Of a stretch of 64,000 bases of DNA, positions 1 through 10,511 are shown piece by piece. The notes under the pieces were generated by a model. It had not been told where the DNA came from, made no database searches, and saw only the letters and a list, made by a program, of their open reading frames with translations. The number at the start of each line of letters is the position of its first letter. Position 1 is the stretch's first letter. The DNA comes from Amycolatopsis palatopharyngis (GTDB taxonomy: Bacteria > Actinomycetota > Actinomycetes > Mycobacteriales > Pseudonocardiaceae): contig NZ_PQHZ01000002.1 in assembly GCF_003385185.1 (NCBI RefSeq), positions 213,447-277,446 on the forward strand. The letters run 5' to 3'. The position numbers and the translations under genes are program-made.

Positions 1-368
1 CGCTGGACTGCGCGCAGGATGTCGGCAAAGCGATGAATCCGCAGGCGGTCCTCGGTCAGATCCAGGGCGGGTCCGCACAGGGGCTTGGTCTCGCCGTGAT
101 GGAGGAGATCCAGATCAAGGACGGGGTCATCCGCAACCCGTCCTTCACCGACTACCTGATCCCGACGGTGCTCGACATGCCACCGATGGACATCGACGTA
201 CTGGAACGGGCCGACCCGCACGCCCCGTACGGACTGCGTGGTGTCGGCGAGCCACCGACGATCTCTTCCACCCCAGCCATCGTCGCCGCGATCAGGGCGG
301 CCACCGGCAGGGCGCTGCCCAGGGTGCCGGTTCGACCCGAGCACATCACCGGACTCGACGGCGCGTAA
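1..368 (+). CDS. Xanthine dehydrogenase molybdopterin-binding subunit, C-terminal fragment
   Basis: The reading frame is open from base 3 and continues off the left edge, so only about 121 C-terminal residues are present. The stretch CAQDVGKAMNP, the glycine-rich GQIQGGSAQGLG and the DYLIPT / PYGLRGVGEP segments are typical of the end of the large molybdenum-binding subunit of xanthine dehydrogenase-family hydroxylases, where the final Glu of GVGEP is the catalytic base. The enzyme oxidises hypoxanthine and xanthine to urate. The genes that follow (purine deaminase, purine permease) fit purine catabolism. A related aldehyde or CO dehydrogenase-like substrate cannot be excluded from this fragment. 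Confidence 0.85.
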   Translation, partial: LDCAQDVGKAMNPQAVLGQIQGGSAQGLGLAVMEEIQIKDGVIRNPSFTDYLIPTVLDMPPMDIDVLERADPHAPYGLRGVGEPPTISSTPAIVAAIRAATGRALPRVPVRPEHITGLDGA

Positions 369-427
369 TGAGCGGCAGCGGCCGGAACCAGAACAGACCA
401 GATCCCAGCAGAGCAAGGAGCACATCC

Positions 428-931
428 ATGGGTGTAAGCCTGCCCAGTACCCAGTCCGCCGAGCGGGAATGGCTCGACGAGGCGGTGCGGCTCGCCACGG
501 CCAGCGTGGCAAAGGGCGGTGGACCTTTCGGTGCCGTCGTCGTGTCCGGCGGGCGGGTCATCGCCACCGGCACCAACGAGGTGACCTCCACACTGGACCC
601 GACGGCGCACGCCGAGGTGGTCGCCATCCGCGCCGCCTGTGCCGCCGTCGGAGACTTCCGGCTGAACGGTTGTGTACTCGTCTCTTCCTGTGAACCGTGT
701 CCGCTGTGTCTCTCGGCCGCGCTGTGGGCCCGGGTGGACCGGGTGCTCTACGGCGCGGACCGCGACGACGCCGCGGCGGCCGGCTTCGACGATCGCGAGT
801 TCTACGACCTCTTCGGTAAGCCGAGGGAGCAATGGCCGATGCCGGTCGGCCAGCTGTCCACAACAGAGCAGTTGGGGCATATCGCCCCGTTCACCGCGTG
901 GCAGGAGAAGCCGGACAAGCGCGAGTACTGA
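428..931 (+). CDS. Nucleoside/guanine deaminase (CDA-fold, zinc-dependent)
   Basis: A 167-residue member of the cytidine/deoxycytidylate deaminase fold. The zinc and catalytic residues are visible: an HAE motif (TAHAEVVAI) and the downstream CEPCPLC motif. The length and the FAFxAxxxxxGGGPFGAVV-like start match bacterial guanine deaminase (GuaD) and related nucleoside deaminases, which convert guanine to xanthine for the preceding dehydrogenase. The ATG at 428 is chosen because AAGGAG lies at 415-420, 7 bases upstream. An in-frame ATG at 368 would overlap the stop of the upstream gene and lacks such a site. It is probably co-transcribed with the dehydrogenase. The exact substrate (guanine, or another purine or nucleoside) is an inference from context. 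Confidence 0.85.
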   Translation: MGVSLPSTQSAEREWLDEAVRLATASVAKGGGPFGAVVVSGGRVIATGTNEVTSTLDPTAHAEVVAIRAACAAVGDFRLNGCVLVSSCEPCPLCLSAALWARVDRVLYGADRDDAAAAGFDDREFYDLFGKPREQWPMPVGQLSTTEQLGHIAPFTAWQEKPDKREY

Positions 932-1047
932 CCGCTCGCGCCACCGCACGCGAACCGCACCAGATCACCCGCGCGACAGCCCGGCTCCGGCAGGGCTGGC
1001 GATGCAGCACGCCCAGAATCCAGGCCACAACGACGTGGAGGACTGCC

Positions 1048-2496
1048 GTGACCGAGCTGCGCACGCAACGGCCGCATCAACCGCCCGAACCCGGGCGAGG
1101 ACGAGCTTCGGCCATCGACCGCTATTTCAAGGTATCTGTCAGGGGCAGTACGTTTGGCCGAGAGGTGCGTGGAGGAATCACCACCTTCGTCGCCATGTGC
1201 TACATCGTGCTGCTCAACCCGCTCATCCTCGGGGCGTCGGCCGACATCACCGGTGCCAGGCTGACCACCGAGGAGATCACCACCGCGACCGCTCTGGCCG
1301 CGGGCGTCACCACGATCCTGATGGGCATCGTCGGCAACGCCCCGCTCGCGCTCGCCGCGGGACTCGGCGTCAACGGCATCGTCGCCTTCCAGCTCGCTCC
1401 CACGATGACCTGGGCACAGGCGTTCGGGCTCGTGGTGCTGGAAGGTGTCTGCATCGTGCTGATGGCTGTCTCGGGCATTCGCGAGAAGATCATCAACGCG
1501 ATACCGATGCCGTTGAAGACCGCTATCACCGTCGGTATCGGTCTCTACATCGCCCTGGTGGGCCTGGTCAGTGCCGGGTTCGTGACCAGGACGCCGGACT
1601 CGGCGAATTCGACCGTACCGGTCCGGATGGGCGAGGGCGGGCACCTGATCGGCTGGCCGATCGCGGTGTTCTGTATCGGCCTGCTGCTGATGGTCGTGCT
1701 GGTGAGCCGGGGAGTGGCCGGTGCGGTGCTGATCAGCATCGCTGCCGCCACCGTGCTCGCCGTGGCGGTCAACGAGATCTTCGCGGTGAGTGGATGGGGT
1801 CTGGTGGAACCGTCCATTCCGGATCACCTGGTGGCCAGCCCGGACTTCGGGTTGCTGGGGCAGGTGGACCTGTTCGGCGGGTTCGCCTCGGCCGGGGCGG
1901 TCACCGCGACCGTGTTCCTGTTCACCCTGGTTCTGTCCGGGTTCTTCGACGCGATGGGGACGATCACCAGCGTGTCGGAGGAGGCCGGGCTGGTCCGGAA
2001 CGGCCGGGTACAGGGAATGGGCCGGATCCTGATGGTCGACGGGTTCGGCGCACTGGCCGGCGGCGTCACTGGTTCCTCACCGAACACCGTCTTCCTCGAG
2101 TCGGCGGCAGGTGTCGGTGAAGGGGCGAGGACAGGTGTGGCGAGTGTGGTCACCGGTGGCCTGTTCACCGCGACCCTGTTCCTCACCCCGATCGCCGCGG
2201 TAGTGCCGGCGCAGGCCGCCGCCCCCGCGCTCGTGGTGATCGGCGGGATGATGATGGCGCAGTGCGCCAAGGTCCCGTGGCAGGACATGGACTTCGCGAT
2301 CCCGGTGTTCCTGACGATCGCGATAATCCCCTTCACCTACTCGATCACCAACGGTATCGGCGCGGGACTGGTTTCCTTCGTACTGATCAAGGTGGCCAAG
2401 CGCAGGCTGGGTGAGGTGGGCTGGATACTCGGCTCGCTGGCACTGGTGTTCTTCCTGTACTTCGCCGTGGAGGGCATCACCGCCGCGGTGCGATGA
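1048..2496 (+). CDS. NCS2/AzgA-type purine permease
   Basis: A 482-residue polytopic membrane protein. The N-terminus FGREVRGGITTFVAMCYIVLLNP, the LAAGLGVNG segment and the later GSSPNTVFLESAAGVGEGARTG motif are hallmarks of the AzgA subgroup of nucleobase:cation symporters (adenine/guanine/hypoxanthine uptake by proton symport). At least ten hydrophobic segments follow. The GTG at 1048 has GGAGG 6-10 bases upstream (1037-1041). The long extension to 832 in the same frame overlaps the deaminase and has no support. Its position after xanthine dehydrogenase and a purine deaminase makes it the likely uptake component of a purine-salvage or degradation operon. Confidence 0.88.
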   Translation: MTELRTQRPHQPPEPGRGRASAIDRYFKVSVRGSTFGREVRGGITTFVAMCYIVLLNPLILGASADITGARLTTEEITTATALAAGVTTILMGIVGNAPLALAAGLGVNGIVAFQLAPTMTWAQAFGLVVLEGVCIVLMAVSGIREKIINAIPMPLKTAITVGIGLYIALVGLVSAGFVTRTPDSANSTVPVRMGEGGHLIGWPIAVFCIGLLLMVVLVSRGVAGAVLISIAAATVLAVAVNEIFAVSGWGLVEPSIPDHLVASPDFGLLGQVDLFGGFASAGAVTATVFLFTLVLSGFFDAMGTITSVSEEAGLVRNGRVQGMGRILMVDGFGALAGGVTGSSPNTVFLESAAGVGEGARTGVASVVTGGLFTATLFLTPIAAVVPAQAAAPALVVIGGMMMAQCAKVPWQDMDFAIPVFLTIAIIPFTYSITNGIGAGLVSFVLIKVAKRRLGEVGWILGSLALVFFLYFAVEGITAAVR

Positions 2497-2517
2497 TGCC
2501 GGGCCACGGGACCGCGT

Positions 2518-2551
2518 TTCGTGCCGAGGGGGTGTGCCCGTGAGGCACGAA
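2518..2551 (+). terminator. Possible weak terminator hairpin after the purine permease gene
   Basis: TTCGTGCC (2518-2525) pairs perfectly with GGCACGAA (2544-2551) across an 18-base loop, 21 bases after the permease stop. There is no T-run, so this may be only a pausing or mRNA-end structure. Confidence 0.3.
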
Positions 2552-2615
2552 CAGCGGGCGAACCGGTGACCGCATCACCCGACTCTTGACCAAGACGCTC
2601 GAGAAAGGGCTCGTG

Positions 2616-3005
2616 ATGGCACTGATGTTCCTCAACGGTGGCGGGATGCGCGGTGGGCCGCTGCACGAACAGTTGCAGGGCGCGCCCCTGCTGTGTGTCG
2701 CGCGCAGTGCGCCCAGGTACCGGTACTTCTCCGTCGGCGACCGGTTCCCGGCCATGTACGAGGTCGCCGAGGGCGGGGGCAGTGTGCTCGGCGAGGTCTA
2801 CGACCTGCCCCTGGCCGTTCTGCGGGAGCACCTGATTCCGGCCGAGCCGCCCGAACTGGAGATCGGTGTCATCGAACTCTCCGATGGCGCTTCGTGTCTC
2901 GCCACCGTACTGCGTCAGTCGTTCGTGGACAGTCCGGAGCTGGTGGACATCACGGCCTACGGGGACTGGCGGGCCTACCGTGGGACGAGTGCCTCCGGAT
3001 CGTAA
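2616..3005 (+). CDS. Allophanate hydrolase C-terminal-like / gamma-glutamylcyclotransferase-fold protein
   Basis: A 129-residue protein beginning MALMFLNGGGMRGG. This start resembles the small stand-alone relatives of the C-terminal domain of allophanate hydrolase (AtzF/DUR1), which adopts a gamma-glutamylcyclotransferase-like fold; the YEVAEGGGSVLGEVYDLP segment fits as well. In allophanate hydrolase this domain removes CO2 from N-carboxycarbamate in urea and ureide breakdown. Stand-alone versions are frequent next to purine-catabolism genes, as here. The ATG at 2616 is preceded by a purine-rich GAAAGGG. An in-frame TTG at 2586 is less likely. The 3' end overlaps the convergent gene by 31 bp. 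The function is inferred from family and context. Confidence 0.65.
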   Translation: MALMFLNGGGMRGGPLHEQLQGAPLLCVARSAPRYRYFSVGDRFPAMYEVAEGGGSVLGEVYDLPLAVLREHLIPAEPPELEIGVIELSDGASCLATVLRQSFVDSPELVDITAYGDWRAYRGTSASGS

Positions 3006-4546
3006 CGGCAGCTCGCGTCCCACAGCAGGAACGACTGGATCCCGGCGTCCGCCGCCGCCTTGATCTGTGCCCTGATCTCCTCCGGACCGTAGGCCTCACC
3101 GAGACTGAACGCCTGCAGCCACGGGATGACGGCCGTCGAGCCGTCCCCCTTGGCCGCCAGCTTGGCGAAGTCCTGCAGCGACCGTTTGGTGATCGCGTAC
3201 GGCTCGCTTTCCGGGTTGGCGACTCCGTACTCGCCCGGGCCCCAATGCGACGGGTACACCATGGGCGCGACGTAGTCGGCGTGCTCGGACATGGCTGGAA
3301 TGTCCTGGGCTATCTGGGTCGGGCGGGTGGCGGCGATTCCGAAGACCGAGACACCGAGCAGCGCCCCGTGCCGGTGGACGACGGGGCGGGTCTGCCCGAC
3401 GAAGTCCGCGACCGCCTGTTCGGGAGTCGTGGTGATCCCTGGGAAGCGCATCTGCGCGATCGCGCCGTCCGGGCGGCGGATGTAGTCGTACAGGATCTCG
3501 TCGAATCCCAGTTTGGCGGCCTCCTCGGCGATCGCCACGTTGTACGCGCGCACGTCGGGGTTGGCGAAGTTGGTGAACGCGTACTCGCCGTACCCGCCCG
3601 TCCACGGGGTGCCGTTCGCCCGTTGCACGACCCGGTCCCGGTGCCCGTTCTCCCAGGAGTGCTTGCCGAGAATCGGATCCCGGAACGCCACTATCCTGCC
3701 CACCACCCGGACGCCGGCCTGGTGCAGCTGGTCGAGTGCGGCCCTGGCGTCGTAGTGGTCGCGGGTCGCGCCGATCTCCCGTGCGAGCGGGACCGCGGAC
3801 TGGTAGCCGATCTCCCCGCTCTCGTCCTTGATGTCCAGTTGGACCGTGTCGATGCGCTTCTCCCTGGCCAGCTGCAGTACCGGGTCGCGCAGCGAAGGGG
3901 CACTCCATGCGCTCGCGCTCATGTGCACGGCGCGCATTCCGGGGTGGCGTACGGGAATGCCCATCTCCTCGGTCGCGGCGTTGCCGGCCTTGTCCCTGGC
4001 CTCGACGGTGACGGTGGTGGTTCCGGGTTCGGTGCGCGCGGTGAAGGTGCCGTCCTCGGCCAGGGGCACCGGTTTGCCCTGTACGTGTACGGAGGAAGCC
4101 TTACCCGCGCTGCCGTGGACCTGGGCCGCGACGTTCGGTTCTACCGGTTCCACGGGGTTGACCGACAGTTCGGGTGGAGTCCTGTCCACGGAGAAGATGC
4201 GCAGCGACTCGCCTGCTGGAAGTGCGGCGATCCGGTGCGGGAGCCGCACCACGAGGGTGTGCACGCCCTCGGCGAGTTCCGGTGCGTTCAGCCGCAGCAG
4301 ATCGCCTTCCCGCTCGACCGGTGCCGCCGCTCCGTCGAGCAGGACCTCGGCGCGTTCGATGTCGCCGCTCGTGCTGATGGTGACCTCGTCCAGCACAGCC
4401 GGGGTGACGATGTCGCCGTTGCCGAGCGCGGTCACGGAGACGTCGGGTCGCATCGTGATCGCCACCGACACGACGGCCGCCGCGGCGGCCAGTACCGCGG
4501 CGGCGAGAACGAGCAGGGTGCTCCGGACAAAGGAACTCGACGCCAT
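2975..4546 (-). CDS. Membrane-anchored putative glycoside hydrolase (DUF4015 family)
   Basis: A 523-residue exported protein. Residues 8-30 form an uncleaved signal or anchor helix. Then come about 190 residues of beta-rich, Ig-like sequence (DRTPPELSVNP, VTVEARDKAGNAA) and a C-terminal TIM-barrel-like domain (from about residue 200: RAVHMSASAW, DTVQLDIKDESGEIGYQS, FDEILYDYIRRPDG, YVAPMVYPSHWGPGEYG). The latter matches the DUF4015 'putative glycosyl hydrolase' family. The strongest cue for the start is GGAGGTG at 4552-4558, just upstream of the ATG. It lies back to back with a lipoprotein polysaccharide deacetylase, so a role in envelope or exopolysaccharide remodelling is plausible. Substrate unknown. 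Confidence 0.75.
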   Translation of the reverse strand: MASSSFVRSTLLVLAAAVLAAAAAVVSVAITMRPDVSVTALGNGDIVTPAVLDEVTISTSGDIERAEVLLDGAAAPVEREGDLLRLNAPELAEGVHTLVVRLPHRIAALPAGESLRIFSVDRTPPELSVNPVEPVEPNVAAQVHGSAGKASSVHVQGKPVPLAEDGTFTARTEPGTTTVTVEARDKAGNAATEEMGIPVRHPGMRAVHMSASAWSAPSLRDPVLQLAREKRIDTVQLDIKDESGEIGYQSAVPLAREIGATRDHYDARAALDQLHQAGVRVVGRIVAFRDPILGKHSWENGHRDRVVQRANGTPWTGGYGEYAFTNFANPDVRAYNVAIAEEAAKLGFDEILYDYIRRPDGAIAQMRFPGITTTPEQAVADFVGQTRPVVHRHGALLGVSVFGIAATRPTQIAQDIPAMSEHADYVAPMVYPSHWGPGEYGVANPESEPYAITKRSLQDFAKLAAKGDGSTAVIPWLQAFSLGEAYGPEEIRAQIKAAADAGIQSFLLWDASCRYDPEALVPR

Positions 4547-4678
4547 CACTCCACCTCCGGTCTCGCGCGGTCGTGCTGTCCGAGTACCCGTAGGACGACG
4601 TTTTCCCACCGATCGGCGAGATCCCCCCGGTCGAGTGATTGGACTGCGTGGCGGAGGTCCCGCTCTTACGTTGCTGGT

Positions 4679-5701
4679 ATGGGCATTCCTCGGCTGATCG
4701 CCTCGGCGACGACAGTGCTGCTCCTGACCGGCTGCGGCGGAGGCCTGTCCCCACCGGTCGAGGAGCTGGTCGGATCCAGCAGCCCCGCGCCGGCCTCCGG
4801 GGACCAACAGCCTCCGGTCGCCGCCGTGCGACCCGCGGACGTACGAGCGAACGAACTCGGTGTGGTTCCGGTGCTGATGTACCACCGGATCATCGCGAAA
4901 CCGAGTTCGGTCTACGACCGCACGCCCGCGGATTTCAGGGCCGAACTCGAACGGCTGGCGCGGACGGACTACGTGCCGATCACCACAGCGGACTTCGTCA
5001 CTGGAAAGATCGACATTCCCGCCGGCAAGCACCCCGTGGTGCTGACATTCGACGACGGTGACCCCAGTACGTTCGCCCTCGGCCAGGACGGCGAGCCCGC
5101 GAAGGGAACGGCCGTGCGAATCCTCCAGGAGGTGGCCGCCGCGAATCCGGGTTTTCGTCCCGTCGCGAGCTTCTACATCAACGCCGATCCGTTCGGAGGC
5201 GGTGCCGCGGGCCGAGAGGCACTGGCCTGGTTGCACGGCCACGGCTTCGAGATCGGCAACCACACATACGGGCACACGAATCTGAGCTCGGTCTCGGACG
5301 GCGAAGCACGGCAGGACATCGCACGCGGTGACGAGGCGATTCGGCAGGCGCTGCCCGGCTACCGCCCCACCACGCTGGCACTGCCGTTCGGCGCGCGGTC
5401 CGGGACGGACGGACTCGTGCTGCGCGGGACGGGGTACGACTACGCCGGTGCGCTGCTCGTCGGCGCGAACCCGGCTCCTTCGCCGTACTCGGTGGACTTC
5501 GATCCGGAGGCCATCCCGCGGATTCGATCCCAGGGCGCGGACGGCGAGGAGGCGAAGTACGGCTCGACGGTCTGGCTCGACGAACTCGAGGCCGATCCCG
5601 GCGGCCGCTACACCTCCGATGGGGACCCGAAGGTCATTTCCTATCCGGAGGGCACCGGATCGCCCGCCGAGCGGTTCGCGGCGAGGGCCGTGGCCTACTG
5701 A
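4679..5701 (+). CDS. Lipoprotein polysaccharide deacetylase (NodB/CE4 domain)
   Basis: A 340-residue protein with a lipoprotein signal peptide (LLLTG-C, Cys19), a proline/serine-rich linker to about residue 55, and a NodB homology domain. TFDDG (residues 123-127) supplies the catalytic base and metal Asp. HTYGH (195-199) supplies the two metal-binding His residues. The family removes N- or O-acetyl groups from peptidoglycan, chitin-like or exopolysaccharide chains at the cell surface. No clear ribosome-binding site precedes the ATG, which may be leaderless. It is divergent from the DUF4015 hydrolase-like gene, with 132 bp between their starts, suggesting a shared promoter region and related envelope roles. 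Confidence 0.85.
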   Translation: MGIPRLIASATTVLLLTGCGGGLSPPVEELVGSSSPAPASGDQQPPVAAVRPADVRANELGVVPVLMYHRIIAKPSSVYDRTPADFRAELERLARTDYVPITTADFVTGKIDIPAGKHPVVLTFDDGDPSTFALGQDGEPAKGTAVRILQEVAAANPGFRPVASFYINADPFGGGAAGREALAWLHGHGFEIGNHTYGHTNLSSVSDGEARQDIARGDEAIRQALPGYRPTTLALPFGARSGTDGLVLRGTGYDYAGALLVGANPAPSPYSVDFDPEAIPRIRSQGADGEEAKYGSTVWLDELEADPGGRYTSDGDPKVISYPEGTGSPAERFAARAVAY

Positions 5702-5710
5702 GCCGCTGCC

Positions 5711-7772
<2,062 letters not shown>

Positions 7773-7780
7773 GGGAACAT

Positions 7781-7833
7781 GTCCCCAATGTGGCATTGGG
7801 GTACTTCAACGTCCCCAATGCCACATTGGGGAC
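7781..7833. repeat. 30-bp-period palindromic repeat array, 2 units
   Basis: Two 19-bp palindromic units, CCCCAATGTGGCATTGGGG at 7783-7801 and its reverse complement at 7813-7831, start exactly 30 bp apart. They are separated by the 11-base linker TACTTCAACGT. The two units are inverted with respect to each other, so the whole array can fold as one long hairpin. It lies just after the 3' end of the desaturase operon and could end that transcript. The same family occurs near 25566, 26886 and 52118. Confidence 0.9.
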
Positions 7834-7837
7834 ATCC

Positions 7838-8059
7838 TCAGCCTTGGTCGGGGGACTCGCGAGGGGCGCGCAGCTCGTCGGCTTGGGCGCGCTGAGCAGC
7901 CTCGCGCATCTCGATCAGGTCGGTCAGCCAGTCGCCGGTCTCCCTGGCGACGTCGCGGACCGCGCCGGTCACGATGGTCGCGATGTTGCCGATGTGCGTC
8001 GCTGCCGACTCGGTCAGCTCCTGCACGGTGTCCTTCTGGCTCTCGAACCGACCCACCAT
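7838..8059 (-). CDS. Small hypothetical protein downstream of desaturase
   Basis: A 73-residue, mostly helical, charged protein (MVGRFESQKDTVQELTESAA...), followed by DWLTDLIEMREAAQRAQADELRAP. No membrane segment, cysteine pair or known motif is seen. The start is preceded by TAAGGA and lies 11 bases after the desaturase stop on the same strand, so it is the third gene of the reductase-desaturase unit. That makes an accessory or regulatory role in the desaturase system possible. I do not recognise a family. The C-terminal third is rich in Ala, Arg and Glu and could form an amphipathic helix. Confidence 0.6.
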   Translation of the reverse strand: MVGRFESQKDTVQELTESAATHIGNIATIVTGAVRDVARETGDWLTDLIEMREAAQRAQADELRAPRESPDQG

Positions 8060-8070
8060 GTTCGTAATCC

Positions 8071-9207
8071 TTACGCAGCCGTGCGTGCCTTGTCGCGGTC
8101 CAGGGTAGAGCCAGCGTCGTCCGGTCCGCTCGGAGCGACGTTCCCGCGAACGCCCGGCAGCGCGAGCTTGACGAGTTTCTTCGCCACCGAGCCGAGCTGC
8201 CTGCCCAGCGAGCCGGTGTTGTACGGCAGGCCGTACTTCTCGCAGATCGCCCGCACCTCGTCGGCGATCTGCGGGTACCGCCGTGCCGGGATGTCGGGGA
8301 ACAGGTGGTGCTCGATCTGGTGCGAGAGGTTGCCGGAGAGGATGTGGAACAGCTTTCCTCCGGAAATGTTGGCCGAACCGAGAATCTGCCGGAGATACCA
8401 CTGACCCCGTGTCTCGTTCTCGGTCTCCTCCTCGGTGAAACTTTCGACATCCGCGGGGAAGTGGCCGCAGAAGATGATCGAGAACGCCCACAGGTTGCGC
8501 GTCAGGTTCGCCGTCGCGTTGCCGAGGAAGGTCAGCGGCGCGAGCGGGCCGGTCAGCAGCGGGAACAGGACGTAGTCCTTACCGATCTGCCGGGAGGCCT
8601 TGCGGATCATCTTCTCCCGCGCCTCCTTGGTGTCGGCCCAGGTGCGCTCACCCTTGACGATCCGCTCGAACTCCAGGTCGTGCAGCATGACGCCCCACTG
8701 GAAGAACACCGCGAGCAGTACCGCGTACACCGGATTGCCGAGGTAGTACGGGTGCCACTTCTGCTCGGGATCGATCCGCAGAACGCCGTAGCCGATGTCG
8801 CGGTCTTTGTCGAGGATGTTCGTGTAGGTGTGGTGGATGTAGTTGTGCGAATGCCGCCAGTTCTCCGCGGGGGCCACCGTGTCCCACTCGAACTTCTGTG
8901 AACTCAGCGCCGGGTCCCGCGTCCAGTCGTACTGGCCGTGCATGACGTTGTGGCCGATCTCCATGTTGTCCAGGATCTTGGACAGCGAGAGCGCGCCGAC
9001 CCCGGCGATCCACGCGGGCGGGAAGAAGCCGGCGAACAGCAGACCTCTGCCGAGGATCTCCAGTCCGCGCTGGGTCTTGATGACGTTGTGGATGTAGTCG
9101 ACATCCTCCTTGCCGAGGTCGGCCACGACCCGCTGCCGGATGGTGTCCAGTTCGCGGCCGAATTCCTCGACCTGTTCGGGGGTGAGTCGGTCCTGCAGTC
9201 CAGTCAT
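8071..9207 (-). CDS. Acyl-lipid/acyl-CoA fatty acid desaturase (DesA3-like)
   Basis: A 378-residue integral membrane di-iron desaturase. The three histidine boxes are intact: HNVMH (about residue 87), HSHNYIHH (about 119) and HQIEHH (about 300), with hydrophobic segments between them. It matches the actinobacterial linoleoyl-CoA/stearoyl-CoA desaturase group that includes Mycobacterium DesA3, which introduces a cis double bond into long acyl chains using electrons from a flavin/iron-sulfur reductase. That reductase is encoded directly upstream (9281-10390). The start ATG at 9207 follows a GAAGGGCC purine stretch. Regulation by the divergent TetR gene is likely. Confidence 0.9.
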   Translation of the reverse strand: MTGLQDRLTPEQVEEFGRELDTIRQRVVADLGKEDVDYIHNVIKTQRGLEILGRGLLFAGFFPPAWIAGVGALSLSKILDNMEIGHNVMHGQYDWTRDPALSSQKFEWDTVAPAENWRHSHNYIHHTYTNILDKDRDIGYGVLRIDPEQKWHPYYLGNPVYAVLLAVFFQWGVMLHDLEFERIVKGERTWADTKEAREKMIRKASRQIGKDYVLFPLLTGPLAPLTFLGNATANLTRNLWAFSIIFCGHFPADVESFTEEETENETRGQWYLRQILGSANISGGKLFHILSGNLSHQIEHHLFPDIPARRYPQIADEVRAICEKYGLPYNTGSLGRQLGSVAKKLVKLALPGVRGNVAPSGPDDAGSTLDRDKARTAA

Positions 9208-9280
9208 GGTGGGCCCTTCTTCGCAGTAGTCGGTCGTCGTCGAGTACTCGGTGTGCTGTCCAGTTCTCGCCACGCCGTAC

Positions 9281-10390
9281 TCAGGCGTTGATCTCGACGT
9301 CCCCGACGGGAACGGAGATACACAGCTGAATCTCTTCGTTCTCCTCTTCGGACATCTCGCCGGAGAGGGCGTTGCGTACGCAGCCAGTGGTCTTCACCTT
9401 GGTGCAGGAAAAGCAGATCCCCATCCGGCAGCCGTGCTCCGGGCGGAGGCCGGCGTCCTCGGCCTGTTCGAGGATCGGCTTGCCGGAGTTCTGTGCCTCG
9501 GCGCCACTGTGGGCGAAGCGAAGCGTGCCGACGGCGTCGCCGGTGTCGAGCATGAGTTTGGGCGGGGTGAACTCTTCGGTGTGCAGGTGTTCGCTCAAAC
9601 CCTCCTTGGCGAATACCGAGCGGACGGAGTCCATCAGTGGAGTGGGTCCGCACAGGTAGGTCTGCGCCTCGGTGTACCAGGGTGCGGCGCTGCGCAGATG
9701 CCGCGCGGAGAAGAACCCGTGCAGATCGGCGCCCCGCTTCGCGTGGGTGTAGGCGATGGCGACCCGCGTCCTGCCGTGCTCGGTCGCCAGCGCGGCCAGT
9801 TCCCGCCGGTAGAGCACGTTGTCGGCCGTGTTGGCGTAGTGCAGGAAGGTGATCTCCCCCGGATACCCCTCGTCCACCAGTGTGCGCAGCATCGACAGCA
9901 CCGGCGTGATTCCGCTGCCGCCGCTGATCAGCAGCACCTTCTCCGGTCGCGGCTGCGGCATCGTGAAGCCGCCGTCGGGCTGGGAGAGTCCGAGGACCAT
10001 TCCTGGCGCGGCGTTCTCTTGCAGGTGGCGGGAGACCAGTCCCTGGGGATCCGCCTTGATCGTGAGTTCGAGCCTGCCGTCGGGGCGCCGCTCGGAACAG
10101 GCTGGGGAGTAGCAGCGGGTCCGGCGCACACCGTCGATGTCCACCGAGACGCGCACGTACTGCCCCGCGCTGAAGCCGCGCCAGGCCCGGCTGGGGCGGA
10201 TCGTGAGGGTGACGGTGTCGGCCGTCTGGTGCCGTACCTCGGTGACGACCCCGCGGATCTCCCTGCGCACCAGCATCGGGTCGAGGAGTTCGAGGTAACG
10301 GTCCATTCCGTGCGGGGTGAGCAGCGCCTCGGCGATCGAGGCCAGCTTGCCCGCTCCCCGCCGTGTCCGTTTCGGCAGCAGCGCTGTCAT
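9281..10390 (-). CDS. Ferredoxin reductase/oxidoreductase partner of the desaturase (FAD + [2Fe-2S])
   Basis: A 369-residue fused electron-transfer protein. An FAD-binding ferredoxin-reductase-type domain (RCYSPAC near residue 93) is followed by an NAD(P)H-binding domain (LLISGGSGITPVLSMLR). The C-terminal plant-type [2Fe-2S] ferredoxin domain carries CRMGICFSC and a distal Cys (CISVPVGD). In M. tuberculosis the homologous Rv3230c protein delivers NADPH electrons to DesA3, and gene order here is the same (reductase, then desaturase). The start ATG at 10390 has GGGAGA seven bases upstream. It is the first gene of the operon and faces the palindromic site at 10450-10470. Confidence 0.9.
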   Translation of the reverse strand: MTALLPKRTRRGAGKLASIAEALLTPHGMDRYLELLDPMLVRREIRGVVTEVRHQTADTVTLTIRPSRAWRGFSAGQYVRVSVDIDGVRRTRCYSPACSERRPDGRLELTIKADPQGLVSRHLQENAAPGMVLGLSQPDGGFTMPQPRPEKVLLISGGSGITPVLSMLRTLVDEGYPGEITFLHYANTADNVLYRRELAALATEHGRTRVAIAYTHAKRGADLHGFFSARHLRSAAPWYTEAQTYLCGPTPLMDSVRSVFAKEGLSEHLHTEEFTPPKLMLDTGDAVGTLRFAHSGAEAQNSGKPILEQAEDAGLRPEHGCRMGICFSCTKVKTTGCVRNALSGEMSEEENEEIQLCISVPVGDVEINA

Positions 10391-10449
10391 GACATCTCCC
10401 ACATCGGTGCCCGGGTTGGCAGGCGTCCTTGTATTACAGTGAACACTTG

Positions 10450-10470
10450 TACACTCACTAGTGGAGTGTA
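10450..10470. promoter_or_regulatory. Palindromic operator between desaturase operon and TetR gene
   Basis: TACACTC (10450-10456) and GAGTGTA (10464-10470) are perfect inverse complements around ACTAGTG, giving a 21-bp near-palindrome in the 121-bp divergent intergenic region. Position and symmetry fit the binding site of the adjacent TetR regulator, controlling both its own gene and the desaturase operon, as for DesT in Pseudomonas. Confidence 0.6.
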
Positions 10471-10511
10471 TGTCCACGACAGCTGTCAACCGGAGAGGGA
10501 GGTGATGTGAC

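Noticed and set aside
7781..7833. CRISPR-like array because of palindromic repeats at regular spacing
   Set aside because: The linkers are only 11 bases and are themselves conserved, arrays have 2-4 units, and no cas genes are present.
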